64,000 nt of DNA, from the NCBI GenBank assembly GCA_008711295.1, contig VUYV01000156.1, positions 368,634-432,633 of the forward strand. Direction: 5' to 3'. Positions 13,401 through 27,300 of this stretch are shown here, in pieces (the stretch's first letter is position 1; each line of letters starts with the position of its first letter). The stretch is from Anarhynchus alexandrinus (taxonomy: Eukaryota > Chordata > Aves > Charadriiformes > Charadriidae). The notes under the pieces are model-generated. The model made no database searches, had not been told where the DNA came from, and worked only from the letters and a program-made list of their open reading frames with translations. A program made the position numbers and the translations under genes.

Positions 13401-15273
13401 ACAGAGTCAGCTGCAGGCAGTGGATGTAAAATGCAAAAAAGTAATTCCTCATACACAAAGTCAGTGCAGGTATGATTTAGTTTTTCAACTATGGTAGGAT
13501 TTAAATAGCGTGCTTTCAGAATATCTGTCTGGAGCCCTGTGGTAATGTTACTGCTGAACATAAATCTGCAAAGCTCGGGTCACTCTTTCAGTGCAATAAA
13601 CAGATGAATGTAAAGAACAGGCTGTACTGAAAATAAGACTAACATTAAAATTCCTCTTTAAGAGCTGACTCTTCTGAGCTTCCCTCAGTCATAAACAATA
13701 TTGTGCGGTTGGGTCCTTTGCTCTTCCTTTTAGTGAAATCCTGCTTCTCAATCCACCAAGCCTTAGTGTCCAAAGTGCTGTCATCTTCCACCAGTGCTAT
13801 GCAGGCTCATCCCAAAAGCCTACCTCCAGCATCAGGGGATGCCAAAGCTTAGCAGAAACATTTTACATTGTGCCTATTTACAATTTGTAAAACTTTTGCT
13901 TGGGCGGGGGGGAGGGTAGGGATGATGTGGCACTGCATAAACCGGTCATCGCCGTCCTTTTAATGCTTGTTCAAAATCTTACATACAATTGCACAATCTT
14001 CTTGAGCAGTGGAGCAGCAAAATGTAAAAAGCCAATGTCGTGAAGGGCAGTGTGAGAATAGCGAAGGTGCAGGGCTTATGTACACATCCCTGAGTCTGAG
14101 GAGTTGCTGTGTACGTTCACCTGATGGCTGCTCAGCCAATTTCTCTCCCCTAATTTGCAAAGCCCGGGAACCCTAAAAGGTAAGCTGCTCAAAATGTATT
14201 AACTTCATTTCTGTCATGAGGGAGTATTTTATGCATTAGGGTAGGAATTTTTCTCTGAACTGTGTAATCCTGGTGTCTTCAAAAAACAAACAAACAAAAA
14301 AACCTGAAAACACCAATATGGCACACTTATTACTATAGAATAAAGAATATCCTGTTTGTCTATTTGCTAGCATGAAATTATCAGCTTAATTTAATTAAGT
14401 AAAAAGCATACAATTTATTTTTATAGCCTGGGAAACAAGATCTTGATCCTCAGCAGTATTTTCAATACAAAGTCAACTTCTATGATAAAGAGTCAGAAGT
14501 GGCATGTGCAAAAGAATTATGTTTTTCAGTGACACCCTTTTTGACTCTTTCAGCCTTTTGAGAAAGATGGGGTGTGTGCTAGTAAAGGTTTAACTGTTTG
14601 TCCAAATCACTCTTGGATTAGTTTATCAGCTTGGTGGCCTCGCAGCTCCCTGCCTGAGTCTCTCGCTGGCGTGTGGAGACATCTGCTGCCCAAGTCTGAA
14701 AGTTGACTTTGATCTGCTCACAGAAGGCACTGGGAATAATGAAGCAGCCTTGTGCAGGGTAGTATTGTAAGATTAATCTTTTTTTTTCCTAAAGATAAGT
14801 CCAATGCATCCTTTTTCTGGAGATTCTCCATTTTCATAGTTATATCTGTATAAAGTAGTAGAGGTGGTGTAGAAACTAACAAGTTGTCTGATATCTTCCA
14901 CCATTAACTTCCAACTTTGTGCTTGTAACTGCTTCGTCTAGACTGAGTTAACGAAGTGTCTCAGATCATAACTGCATCATTGGAGCTAGGTTTGTCTCAA
15001 ACAGCTATTGTGTTATTGAGGGCTACCTGTAAACTTTGATCTTCCTCTCTGATCACAATAGTGAGGCTTAACTGTAAAGAAGTTGGAGTGCAAACTCGCA
15101 TAGTATGAAATTGCCATCTTTGGGGAAGGTGTTAATAACAGCTGGATAATAATCTCTTGGCATTACCTGTGCAAGTTTGATTTCTCCCTGGGGTATGGGG
15201 AAGGTCTTAGCTGACCCTTAGGGTCCCTATCTGCCCTCTCCTAATTCTGTATCATACAACCTTTGTGTTACAG
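7421..15273. other. Intergenic region upstream of MYO1H
   Basis: About 7.9 kb with no recognised exon, RNA gene or clear transposon. It should contain the MYO1H promoter and upstream non-coding exon(s), but no CpG island marks them. A duplicated GTGTTAGATAATT lies at about 9793-9821 and short A or T runs are scattered. Confidence 0.5.
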
Positions 15274-15306
15274 AAAGAAGAAGTGGAAGATAACACTGAT
15301 GCAAAC
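15274..15306 (+). other. MYO1H: MYO1H 5' leader part of the first recognised exon
   Basis: A good splice acceptor (TGTGTTACAG, ending at 15273) stands 33 bases before the ATG, so at least one exon lies upstream. The 33 bases are open in the MYO1H frame ([11 protein letters not shown] before the ATG), so an upstream in-frame ATG would give an N-terminally extended isoform. The upstream exon was not identified with confidence; a strong donor at 14180 (AAAAG|GTAAGC) is one unsupported candidate. Confidence 0.6.
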
Positions 15307-18300
15307 ATGGAAGGGGCTCTGATAGCCCGGGACCGAGTCGGGGTGCAGGACTTTGTGCTTCTGGACTCCCACACCAGTGAGACTGCTTTCCTGAACAACC
15401 TTCGCAAGCGATACCAAGAGAACCTCATCTATGTAAGTGCTTGTCATGTGGATTCTTGTAGCCTGTGGCAAGTGAAATGTTTCTAAGCATGGCCTTGCTA
15501 GTCAGATCTAGGAAGAAGAGCTGTGTATATGTGTCTATGTATTAACAATAAACCTTGCTAGATGTTAGTAGTACCCAGCAGAGTGATCATGCAGTAGTAG
15601 TTTGTCTGCTTTGGCTAATGAAAAGAATAGTCTCAGCTTGCTCCGAGTTGCCTCACAAAGTTTCAAATGATATGCAGTAAATAGTAAGGGAGTGAGAAAG
15701 TGAAACACTATCTTTGAAGTCAAGGCAGTGCTGAACGTGGTATCTGACTTGTCTGAGAAGTGCTGAGTACTTTGTGGTGAAAACTAAGATGCCTTCACAG
15801 CCATGTCCATTTTCTCAGCAGCCCCAAGGTTATACATTGGCTTACAGCAGTGGCAAGTAGTATCTAAACATGTCCTTTGTCAAATGAGGACTGATATTTG
15901 TATGACAGTAATGGAAAGAATTGAAAAGAAGGTAGAACAGGGCATTTTGATGTGTTGAAAATGTAAACAAATAAGGGAAAATGTAATGTGTCCTGAAATG
16001 TGTTGTTTGATCACCTTTCACAGTCAAGAAAGAATTTTCTGTGTTGAACAGCTGTCTATGGAATAGCCATCCTGCTTGGCTTTCCTTCACAGCATTAGTT
16101 ATTGGTCATTTCCAAAGATTTTTGTGAAACAGAGTTGGGGTAGTAAGTGCATTATTATGTTAACTTTAAGTAGGAAAAGGAAATTCCATAAGCATCATGA
16201 GGTATCAAAACCTTGTATGTAACATGCAAGGCTCTAAGCTTGATATTTATTGGTCAACTCCCCCCTTCACTGGGTAGATTTCGCAAGAAGCTTGGTGTTG
16301 TCTTTGAAGTAGTGACGCCTGTGGAAGTTTTTTTGGTTTGCCTTTTTTTCCTTCTCTCATACCGAGTTCTGTACCATCATTTCCGGTTTTTCTTGCATAA
16401 TGTTGTGATGTGCGTGACTCCTCTTTCATTGTAGTGATGGAACAGGTTTCCCACCTGTATGCATTCTTTCTCCCTGCAGACATATATTGGTACTCTTCTT
16501 GTATCCGTCAACCCTTACAAAGAGCTGGATATCTACACAGTGACACAGATGCAGCTTTATCGAGGGGTAAACTTTTTTGAACTGCCACCACATCTGTAAG
16601 TAGAACCCTTAGGATTTCAGTTTATATGAATAAATTGGGTTTTCCCTGTAATGCTGTGTACTAGTAACAAGGATGTGTATCCACAGTCACTGGGTGTGGT
16701 GAATGCTGATATTCTTATCTTCCTGTAGGTAAGGATGTATTTGTTTCTGTCTTCTACCTGTGACTGTGAGAATAAAAGAGGCACAAAAGGATTGCAGAAG
16801 TGACGTTGGGGAAACTGTAGGGGAAGAGTTATCTTGAAGATAACTGTCCAGACTAGTGCTCAGTGTGTCCTCCTCATTACACACGGTCTAGTCAGACCAC
16901 CGCTTCACTGTGTCCGTGTGCAAGTCAACATCTTTTCCTTCAGTTGTGCAAAACACTCTGATCATCTTGCCTTGTCCTCTGAGGCCCCGTGTCAGTGCAG
17001 GCAACCACAGGCCAAGCACAGTGCTCGTGCACAGCCTCTGCTTGGACTTCACAGGAGGAGAAGAAACCTGAACTTCTGAACTTTGAGCTGGAATTTTATG
17101 GTGGTTGGAAGCTGTTGGGTGGTGATTTGAGTAGGGTTGGGGTTTTTTGCCTTTTTTCTTTTTTTCTTCCTTAAGTGGCATATTGGTGAAGGCTCCGCTA
17201 TTGGTTATCTTTGTATCTGTCTCTATCAGCAGAAATTGAGATCTTTCCTGGAATCAAATCTGGCTCCTCTGCTTTGGAACAGGGAGTCTGTGCTGTGTAT
17301 AAACTGTATTCACCAGGAATACATGCAGCCTGTGTAAATCGTACAGCAACAGTGAGGAAGAAGAACAAGCCCCATCTGTCCCTAAAATACAGACTGGGTT
17401 TTTACTGTGAGACCTCGAGTCAGTCTTGTGTTTTGAGCTGTGCTTTCCCATCATGTCCAATACTTGTAATGTTAGACGAGGACTAAATACTTCTGAAAAA
17501 CCTTTGATAATCTGCCTACTGTTGCCCTTTCTAACAGATGCTTGTCCTCTGAATACTTCTTGTGATCCTTGTTCAGATATGCCATAGCTGACAATGCCTA
17601 CCGGGTGATGTGCAGTGAGTACAACAACCATTTCATCCTCATCTCTGGGGAGAGTGGAGCTGGGAAGACAGAAGCATCCAAGAAGATCTTGCAGTATTAC
17701 GCAGTAACCTGTCCAACCACGGAGCAGCTGCAGATTGTCCGTGATCGTCTGCTACTCTCCAATCCTGTTCTGGAGGTAAAAACTAAATAAAGGTACGAAA
17801 TGCAGAAGAGCTGGTGTTGGTGGCCTCACTCCACAAGACTTTGATGGAGGTCTACACACCAGACGATTTTACATTATTTTGTGCCTGCATACATAACATA
17901 AATAATAATATACATTCGGCCTCTTGGCAGCACCACCTCCGAAAGAATGCTTGGGATTTAATATCAATTAATGTTTAGAAATTTAAACTCAGATTTTATA
18001 GTGGAGAATAGCTGAAACCTGGGAGTACAAGGAAACTGTACACTATACAACAGTTCCTTGTGGCTTCAGTTATAGGTCATATAAAAAAAGAATTATAATT
18101 TGTTTAGCTGAATTCCACATTAAACCTAAGGAAATACATTAGTTTGTATTCCTTTTATCCCACTAAATTCTGTAGGAGGACTCAGCTGATGCAGCAAGTC
18201 TTTGTTACTGGAACTGTGTCCTGTTGTGGGTGTCAGGTTCTCGGTAAGATTACAAGTGATTTAATCTGTCTGTTTATCCATAGGCTTTTGGAAATGCAAA

Positions 18301-21300
18301 AACTCTGCGTAATGACAACTCAAGTAGATTTGGGAAATACATGGATATTCAATTTGATTTTAAGGTGAGAACGAACTTAATGGCCCGCTATTAAAACAAG
18401 TCGTACCAGTGAACCTCTTGGACGCTTACCAGGCAGCCCAGGATTTATTAAGACTTACACTGCAGTTTTCTGGACCTGTTTTTACAGGCGTTGCATTTTG
18501 CGAGTAAAGTGACTAGTTATACATCCTGAAAGCTTCCTATATTACTGGCAATACTGCCAGTGCTCAGTAGAAAGCTAATATAGATTGTTATAAAGCACAA
18601 ATTACACCAGAAGGACAGCAAACTCTTTAGATACAGCTTGTAATGTGGTTGGATACTAACTCTTAAACACAAGATGGCAGATGAGTAACAGCAGAAACAT
18701 GCTTCTCCTGACGCTGCTCCTTGTTCCTAGGTGTGGAGAAACAGCCACCACAATGATGTTGTTTATATCTATTGGTGTTGATCTGACTGCTTTGTTCTGC
18801 TAGGGAGCTCCGGTAGGAGGGCACATCCTCAGTTACCTAATTGAGAAATCCCGAGTTGTCCATCAAAACCATGGAGAAAGGAATTTCCATATTTTCTACC
18901 AGTTATTAGAGGGTGGAGACAAGGATCTTCTTTGCTGGCTTGGGCTGGAGCGCAACCCCCAAAAGTACACGTATCTCATCCAGGTTGGTGAGAGCTTGTC
19001 CCTCTCTCTGTATCTTACATAAAGAATTGTAGGGATTGCAAATGCAGATTTCCTCACGTATGAAGTGCACTGCTGAGCTGCTGAGAGAACCCGCTCTGTG
19101 TCACATTATAGTGAGATTCGCAGGGGGGTTGGTTGCAAACATATTTGCCCCGAGGCTGTTGTACACCATTCTACCCTGGGTGCTTTTGTAGCAGGAACTA
19201 TTCTAGCTGTGGTTGCCTAAGAATGCACATAAGTGGCTTATAAGGGGTAATATCTCTTATTGGATCAGCTGATAATAGTTGTGGGGGCAGAAACAAGCTT
19301 TTGGGCAAGATGACCCAGTGACAGCAAGGCCATCATAGTTAAAAAAAGTCATCTTCACCAGGTCTCTTATTAATTCTGTATTCCCCATGTTCTGTGTGTG
19401 CAGAATGGCTTACTACTGCCATACATACTGCTGCTGTGAGAAAGTAAACTCTCTTAAGCAAAAGTCACCAAACCATTTGATGACCCTGGTCCCTCAGGTG
19501 CAATCAAGACACTTCTTGATTTATTGAGAAGAGTGGTCTGAGCTACTAAACAGCAGAGTAGTGCCTGTCTGCAAGTTACACTTTGTATAAAGGCATCTCT
19601 TCTAAGGCCCTTATATCAGAATCTGATATAAAATGAGTTTCTCGGGATTTATGGACCTCATATTATAGAGTTCCATAGGTATGGTTATGCAGCATACAGC
19701 TCCCTTTGTGGTAGTGAAGAATACTTGGGTGGAAGATGATATTACTATGAAAATGGATGATGGCTGTAAGCTCAAGCTCTTCACAAGACTTAGCCATTTT
19801 ATGGTAATTGCTATCCAAGCTCAATGCTTTAAGTTATCTGAAGATCTAAGTATAAGCTGAAAGATCTGATCAAATGAGCCATTTTCAGGATTAGCAGGAG
19901 TGAAATAAATTTGCTAGGTAGTTGCAGACCGCATCTATACAGACTGAGGAAACTGGAAATGAAAGTAGTTTGCCAAGTAGTATGCTATGTTTGTTGCTGA
20001 TAATAAAATTGCTTTGCCAATGAATTGTACTAATTCATCTTTCTTTTACTGTACAGGGTCGATGTGCCAAAGTGTTTTCTATTAATGACAAAAATGACTG
20101 GAAAATAGTCCGCAAAGCTTTTTCTATCATTGACTTTACTGAAAAAGATATAGAGGTATGCACGTAAAAGGGACTGAACTTACCAAAGGGAATTTAAGTA
20201 AGGAGCACACTGCTGTCTTTCCTTAAAAATGATGGGAGCAGTCTTACTTGAGAGAGGTGTTAAGGATGAAATAGGACATCATTTTGTGGGGACTGAGGGA
20301 GAGGGTGGGTGAAGAGTTCTATCACTTAGTACAGCATGATGGCAAGTGGTGGTAGCGTGTCTCTGGAGCAGGTTATCCGACTCGCCTCCTTCAGCCTAGC
20401 CAATATGCTGTTTATTAGCATGCGTAGGAAAGAGTAGTACCATCCCATGGAGCTGTGGAAACCTGTTTTCTAATGGTGTATCTCTTGTTGTTAGCATCTC
20501 TTTGGGATTGTTGCGAGTGTCCTGCACCTCGGGAACATTCAGTTTGAAGAAGATAGCAATGGACATGCCATCATTCGCGATGGCACACAAATCAAATGGA
20601 TTTCAAAGGTATCTTTTCTGAGATAGTGTCAGTATTACAAGTGCTATGAAGAAAGCCTTAATCTTGCTGTTTTTTTCTTTTGAGGACAAAAGCATCTGTT
20701 CCCAAAAGCAGAAAAATTGCTATATAAATACCAAGCTCTTGTTATAAACTGTCTTGAATTGTAGGGCCCCTTTTCTATATAGCACATCTCTCTGAAACTT
20801 CCTTACTTATTGTTGCTCAAAGATGAGTATAACTGGGAATGGACTGGGGGGTTATGCCCTACTGATCACACAATACTGCTTATTTAAACAGTCTCCTGCT
20901 GGCCATACTCTGAGTGCAAGTGTTTCCCTTTCTGCAGCTACTGGGTGCGCACTTGTCCATTCTGCAGGAAGCTCTCACCCATCGGAAGATCGAAGCCAGA
21001 TCTGAAGAGGTATCGAGTAGTCCTGTGTAACCCCAGGCAGCTGGGAGCCACCCCTGCTAGTGGTGGTGACAGATGGGGGACTCTGTTCTTAGCAGCGTTA
21101 CAGTAAAAACAGATCACTCTGGCTGTCTCTCTCCTCCTCCATATCACCTTCCTCTTCTAGCCTGAGATGTTAAACTAAAACATATTGCCATTATTAGAGG
21201 CTCACCGCTTAACAAGGTCTTAACTATTAAAAAAGCTCGGCACAGGGACTTGCAGGGAGCCCTGAGTTTGAGGACAATTTCCTTTTGTTCAGTCCCTGGA

Positions 21301-24300
21301 GTGCTTTCTGGGAAAATGGCTGCACAAACAGAGGAAAGCACTGGTAAAAACTGTTCTTTGAGCACTGTTTAATAATAAAACTAAAAGGAAGTCAGAATAC
21401 TTTTCCCACTTGTCTAAATTAGTACTCTCCAAAATATAGTATCACAATCCTGCTGGCTTGTGGCCATACACCAGACTAAAGTGACACTGATGGTAAATAA
21501 AGCTGTAGGCAGCTACACTGTGCTATGGTATAAGACAACATAGCTGGTTCTCCAAGCCACAAGTGTGAACTGGCTTTGCAGAAGCTTGCTCTGATCATCT
21601 GTGGTGTTTATCATCTCTGGCATATCTTTATTTGTTTTTAGGTCCTAAGCCCATTGAACGTGGATCTGGCATTCTACGCTCGGGACGCAGTCGCAAAGGC
21701 AATTTACGGACGAACTTTCACTTGGCTAGTCAACAAAATTAACAGCTCTCTAGCCAACAAGGTTGGTTTCTTGTCTAGTATCTTCCTAGACACTGAGCAC
21801 TCCTAGCACGCTGAGCAGAGTTTCTCCCTACAGCACTCATCACCAAATATCTTGGTTGCTTGATAATTGATGTAGGGGCACCCCACAGCACTGAGCTGGA
21901 AAACTGTTTAGTTAGGTGTGGAAGGTGGTGTGTTAAAGAGTTTTAGCGGTTCATTACCTGCTTTAAAGTGGCTACTCCATTGGCATATGATACAAAGCTC
22001 TCCAAGAGAAAGTTTAAAATTTAGGTGAAGGAAACAACATGAAACATGCAGGGAAGAAGCATCAGCTGAAGCAGCAATTACAGAGCAATGGTATCTTTCA
22101 CAGGATTCAACTCGGAAGACAGTTATTGGCCTGCTGGATATCTATGGTTTTGAAGTGCTGGACACAAACAGGTAACAGCTGTTCCTGAGGCTTGGGGTCA
22201 TCTGTCCTCATGCTGGTGGGTGTATTTGCTGAAGTCCTACATGGCTTCTGGAGCGTAGTCCTATCCCAGAAAGACAAGCTACAGGTGACTGCCAAATCTG
22301 TGTGCACTGGGTTAGCTGAACCCCCTGGTGAAAGCTTTAGCTTGGACTGCTTTCCTGGGTTGGAGCCATTGGTACAACAGTGTGGGAGGAATGCGTGGGT
22401 TTGGTCTGTATAGAAGCGGGCTATCTGGCTGGAAACCAGTAGGTAGTGGTAAAATGTAACAGCCCATGCAATAAATAAAAACTAATGCTCATTTAACCAC
22501 TTTAAAGCTTTGAGCAGTTCTGCATTAATTACTGCAATGAGAAGCTCCAGCAGCTGTTGATTGAGATGACATTGAAAGCAGAGCAGGAGGAGTATGAACT
22601 GGAAGGGATCGAGGTAATTTACTATTTTCCCCCTCCCACTTTCCTTTGCGCTGCCATTACACTGAATGCTTTTGATCATCAATGAAGACAGCATCCTGCT
22701 TTTTTCTTTTTTTACTTTGAATTATTCACATGGGAAGTATAAGATAGCCATGGGTGTCCTGTAACCCTTTTGCAGTGTAATCTAGCCTAGATTTAATTTG
22801 TGTTACCTAAGAAAGGAGTGGGACATTGCCCAAAACTCAGAAGGTCAGTAGTGACCTTTCTACAGTGTCACTGTAGAAATTAAGAGCTCCAGCAGTGTAG
22901 ACGCTGGCAGATGGAGTGCATTGATGTAAAGAATAAGAGGATGGCCTAGGCTGCTGAAAGCAGGAAGACTGTAGTGTGGGTGATGGATCGCTGGGCTGTC
23001 ACTTTTTTCCCAGCAGCTTGGTGGGTCCTAAATCACAACATTGATTGGAACCTGGCTCCAAACAACTTAAAAATTGCAAGGAAAAGATCTTCCTTGCAAA
23101 CTCTTCTTCCTTTTTTGCCTCTTATTTCCAGTGGGAACCAATTCCGTATTTTAACAACAAGATCATCTGTGACCTGGTTGAGCAAAAGCATAAAGGAATA
23201 ATCTCCATTCTGGTAAGAGCAGAGTTTGTGCTACTTAAATTAAAATGCCTGTTTATTCCCTACTGTAATGGTCCATAATCTTATTTTTTCCTCTAATTAT
23301 GTGATGCGTCTCTGTTATTCAGAATGTAAACAAATAGACCTCATAAACAAAGACCCAGAAGATTAAGGTAGAGGATCTGCTTGCTAGAGAGCTGTGGGTT
23401 TTAAAGGAGGTATGCTGCTTCCACAGCAATTCAGTGCTGGCGAAGGCAGACCTAGGCCATTCTCTCCGCTTTTTGCCTGGAGACACTGAGACATAGAAGG
23501 AAGGTACCTGCAGCAACCTGGCTGGCTATAGTCAGCTACAGGGGTGGGACACAGGCTTCTTCTGAGTACCATTAGGGAGACTGCAGAACACCAGGAGTGC
23601 TTCTCCGTATCCACCTAAAGCCAGACATCCAGGCTCTTGTAAAGATGAAAGAGGACAATTCATCCCATCTCTCTGCTTACATGACTTGCTAGCCTTTCTG
23701 TCTGATGCTTCAGAAGGGCTCAGCTAGGAGAGGAACCTGAGACCTGCCTCCCTCCTCCTGGTCTTCCTCTTGTTTCCTTGCCCTTTAGTTGTTACTGCTC
23801 CTAAAATACTGATCTGAAGAAGATCCTCTTTGTGCCTTCATAGGGATGGCAGGAGAAATGTGAGAGGCTGAAGGCAACTCTCTCCAGAGCCTTTAGTGAG
23901 GAGCTTGTTCTGCAATGCTGTGTAATGCTTTTTGCTTCGAGAAGTGTGCAGTTCCACAGGGAGGAGTTTGAGCACACAAGCTAACTGCCATGATGATACT
24001 TTCTTGCATGCAAACATTAATTAGTAAGAAATCTAGTAATCTTCCTGTAGAGACAGGTAGCCAAATCTGAAGTTGAGTTGCTGCTACTCTGACATGTCCA
24101 CAAAGCTGAGAATTTTTATCACCTCGGTACGGAAGAGAAGGTGCTGCTGAAACTCAGCATTAGCTTCATATTGCAATGGACTGCTCTTTCAAGTAGGACT
24201 TTTCTACACGTAGTACAATTGGGGGAGCAGGAAGAGTTGTGTTTCTTGGGTTAGAAAAGGGTAATCCGTAAGCTTGTCTTCCCCCTCCAACTCTGCGATT

Positions 24301-27300
24301 CATCCAGACCGAGAGTCCTTCAGATCCTTCTGAGTTTTGGTGTCTAATGACATCATCTTTCTCACTGTTTTTGTTTAAGTGAACTAAAAATAATAAAGGA
24401 TGAGGCAAGGCATTGCCAGATTTGGAAGGAAAAGGCAGATTTGACTAAAGTTGATTTGTCTTGACAGTTCTACTGACAACAGAAAAATGAAGCTCTAAAT
24501 TGACCTAGGAAATTGCTTGTATAAAATAGAACTCATCCCAAATTGTATCCAAGCTCTTTGGTTTTGTGTAACAAAGTTGTAATATTCATTGGCAAGGAGG
24601 GAGTAGCCTATTCCGAGCAGCATTTGATCCGGTGCCTGCTGTTTCAGGATGAAGAATGCTTACGACCTGGCGAAGCCACTGATTTGAGCTTCTTGGAAAA
24701 GCTGGAAGAGAAAGTAGGAGATCATGCCCACTTCGTGACGTATGCATTTACACTCTGTATCCTATCACAGATGAAACTCTTCCCATCTCTTACCCATAAC
24801 AGAGTATTGGGGAGGGAAAAATTTTTGCTTTGTACCAGAGAAAATCAAGCAGCCCATCCACTCTCTAACACTATAATGTGCTACACTGTTAAGAGTATGG
24901 CCTGGGGTACTGGGGAGGTGGGGGGGGGATTCCTGTCTCTTTACTAGTGTGATGTTGATCTTTGAGTCTGGTTTCATACCACACTAAAATTAAGGACTAA
25001 AGATTAGATGGCTTTGGCCCATGATTTTGGCCCATGGAGGTTAGATGGCTTTGGCCATAGATGACTTTGTCCCCCACTGGCTCCAGGGAAAGCTGAAGGT
25101 ATTGTGAAGAGGAGCCTAATGCTCCAGGCTGTGAGGGGTACATAAATGTTTTTCAAGAGTCCGTCTGGATATGTGTGAGCTTTAGGTATGAAGAGGGAAG
25201 AAACACGCTCTTGCTCAGATCTCCCAGATGAGTGGTGTTTTGGTTAACACTCAATTTTTAGCATTTTCGGGTTCAGTTTTGGTGGCAGATGAATGCAGTG
25301 GGGCTGGGCTGTTCTGGCAGTTCAGCAGAAGCCTGCTGAAGGGCTTTGACAAGTCATCAATTCAGAGTCACGCTGCTGAATTGTCACCGTTTCTACATCT
25401 CTGAAGTTCATCCCAGCCAAGTGGAAAATTTGTAGCCAACTTCCTTGTCACCACAATGTGCCTTAATGCTGTTCTGCCTGATTAAAAGCTTTAAATAGAA
25501 GTGCTAGAGCTACTTAAATGGGAACTGTACTTGGCGATGCTCTTGGAAGGAAATTTTGATGTGCTAATGTGCTGTTGTGACACACAACTCTGCTGTTAGT
25601 GACTGCTTACAAAGATGAAGCTTAAACTGTTAAGTTGCTCTTTTATTTTTTTCTTTTTTTTCCTTTTTTTCCTCCCAGGAGTCCTTGCTTTCTAAAATTT
25701 TCCTGCTATTCTTGAAAATTTTGATTCCTCCTTTGTATTTGGGTTCTTGTTCTGGGGCAAAATATCTCAAGCAAACCTTCCCCCCCTCCCTGTCCCATTT
25801 TCACTTTGAAATTGTGGAAGCTGGCGATCTTTTTCTCATGTAGGCAGTGAGAATGTATTTAAATGAATGTTATAAGAGGAAATCTTAATACTTCTGGAAA
25901 GGGCAATCACTGCCAAATGGTGAGGATAGGTCACAGACATTTTGAGAAGTTTGTGGTAACTGACTTTTTCAGCTGACACTGAATTTTGCTGTTAGCTGTT
26001 CAGAATGGACAGATAGATGATAATTTGATTATGGGCCATAACTGCATAGTCAGAGCCATATTGATAGAACAGACATTATATAGACTCCCAGCTCTCCTAC
26101 AGCTACTTTTTGTGCAGGTGACTTTCAACAAGCTGAGGAAGCCCATTTGCTGAATTTTGCTCTTGGTGTGTTTTTTTTTCCCTGCAGCCGCAAGCTTGCA
26201 GACCAGAAAACACGGAAATCGATTGACTGGGTGGATTTCCGCCTCCTTCACTACGCAGGAGAAGTCACCTACTGTGCTGTTGGTGAGTGCAAACAAAGTG
26301 CCAGTCTAGAAGTTACCTGAGGTTTTTGAGCTAGTGCAGTAGATAATAACTTGATGTGAAGATGAATTACCAAATATCTGCCCTCTGAAGCTACTGTTAC
26401 TTGAAAGTTTTAAACGTGAGTACAGTGTGAATTTCAGGGATATAAATTTCCAGATATTGTGCTGAAGTGTGTTGCCTTCAAAAAGAATTAAACCTTGTTT
26501 TGTTGGTGGTGTATTTCTTTCTTCAGGATTTCTGGAGAAGAATAATGATCTCCTGTACAGAAACCTGAAAGAGGTAAGAACAAAAAAGGCTCTTAAGTTA
26601 CCCTGCTTGAAGCAGAGATGTTTTGCAGATGTATTTAATCTCTGTATCAAACAAGAACACATATTTCTCCTTAGCAATGTTCTTTAGGCGCCTACATGTA
26701 TCTCCCTACAGCTGTGCTGCTCAAGCCTAGAAGCATCGCAGCAGGAATAGCGTGCCTGCTAAATAAGGCAGCTTTTCACTTTTGCTGTTTCAGGTGCTGT
26801 GCAACTCTAAAAATGGCATCATTAGAGACTGCTTTTTACTATCAGAGCTAGACAACAGGAGGAGACCAGAGACTGTGAGTTTCATCTTTACTCTTAACTT
26901 TGAATATAAACTCAACTTCCCAAGTCTTGATTTAACCACTGATCCCATCCTTAGTCCTGAAATCAGCGGATTATTTTTCTTTTGCTGGTGTTACACCCCT
27001 GCTAGCTTCCTGGGAGTTGAACAGTGATGTCGCTGAGACAGCAGCTACCAATGTGTCGTACCTTAATGTTGTTATTAATGCATCCTTCTAAAACGAGCCC
27101 TGTGTCTAGCATCCAAACGTAGTTAGTTTCTGAAGGGCTGCCTTGCGTGTCCAGCTGCACAGCAGGGGTTCAAATATTCCTGCTAAGCACTCTGTCCAGG
27201 TAACTTATGATTTAACGATGCTTCAAAAGCTTAGTGGTACTAATGCATATGTCAGCCTTTTACTTACAGTTTTAAAATGGGTGCAGGGAACAAGTTAACT

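Noticed and set aside
14160..14185. Strong donor AAAAG|GTAAGC as the end of a MYO1H upstream exon
   Set aside because: A single donor motif with no matching acceptor, promoter or conservation evidence is not enough to call an exon.
1..15273. FOXN4 exons expected from human gene order
   Set aside because: I looked for the forkhead motif region and the conserved N-terminus on the minus strand and saw neither. The gene probably lies left of the window.
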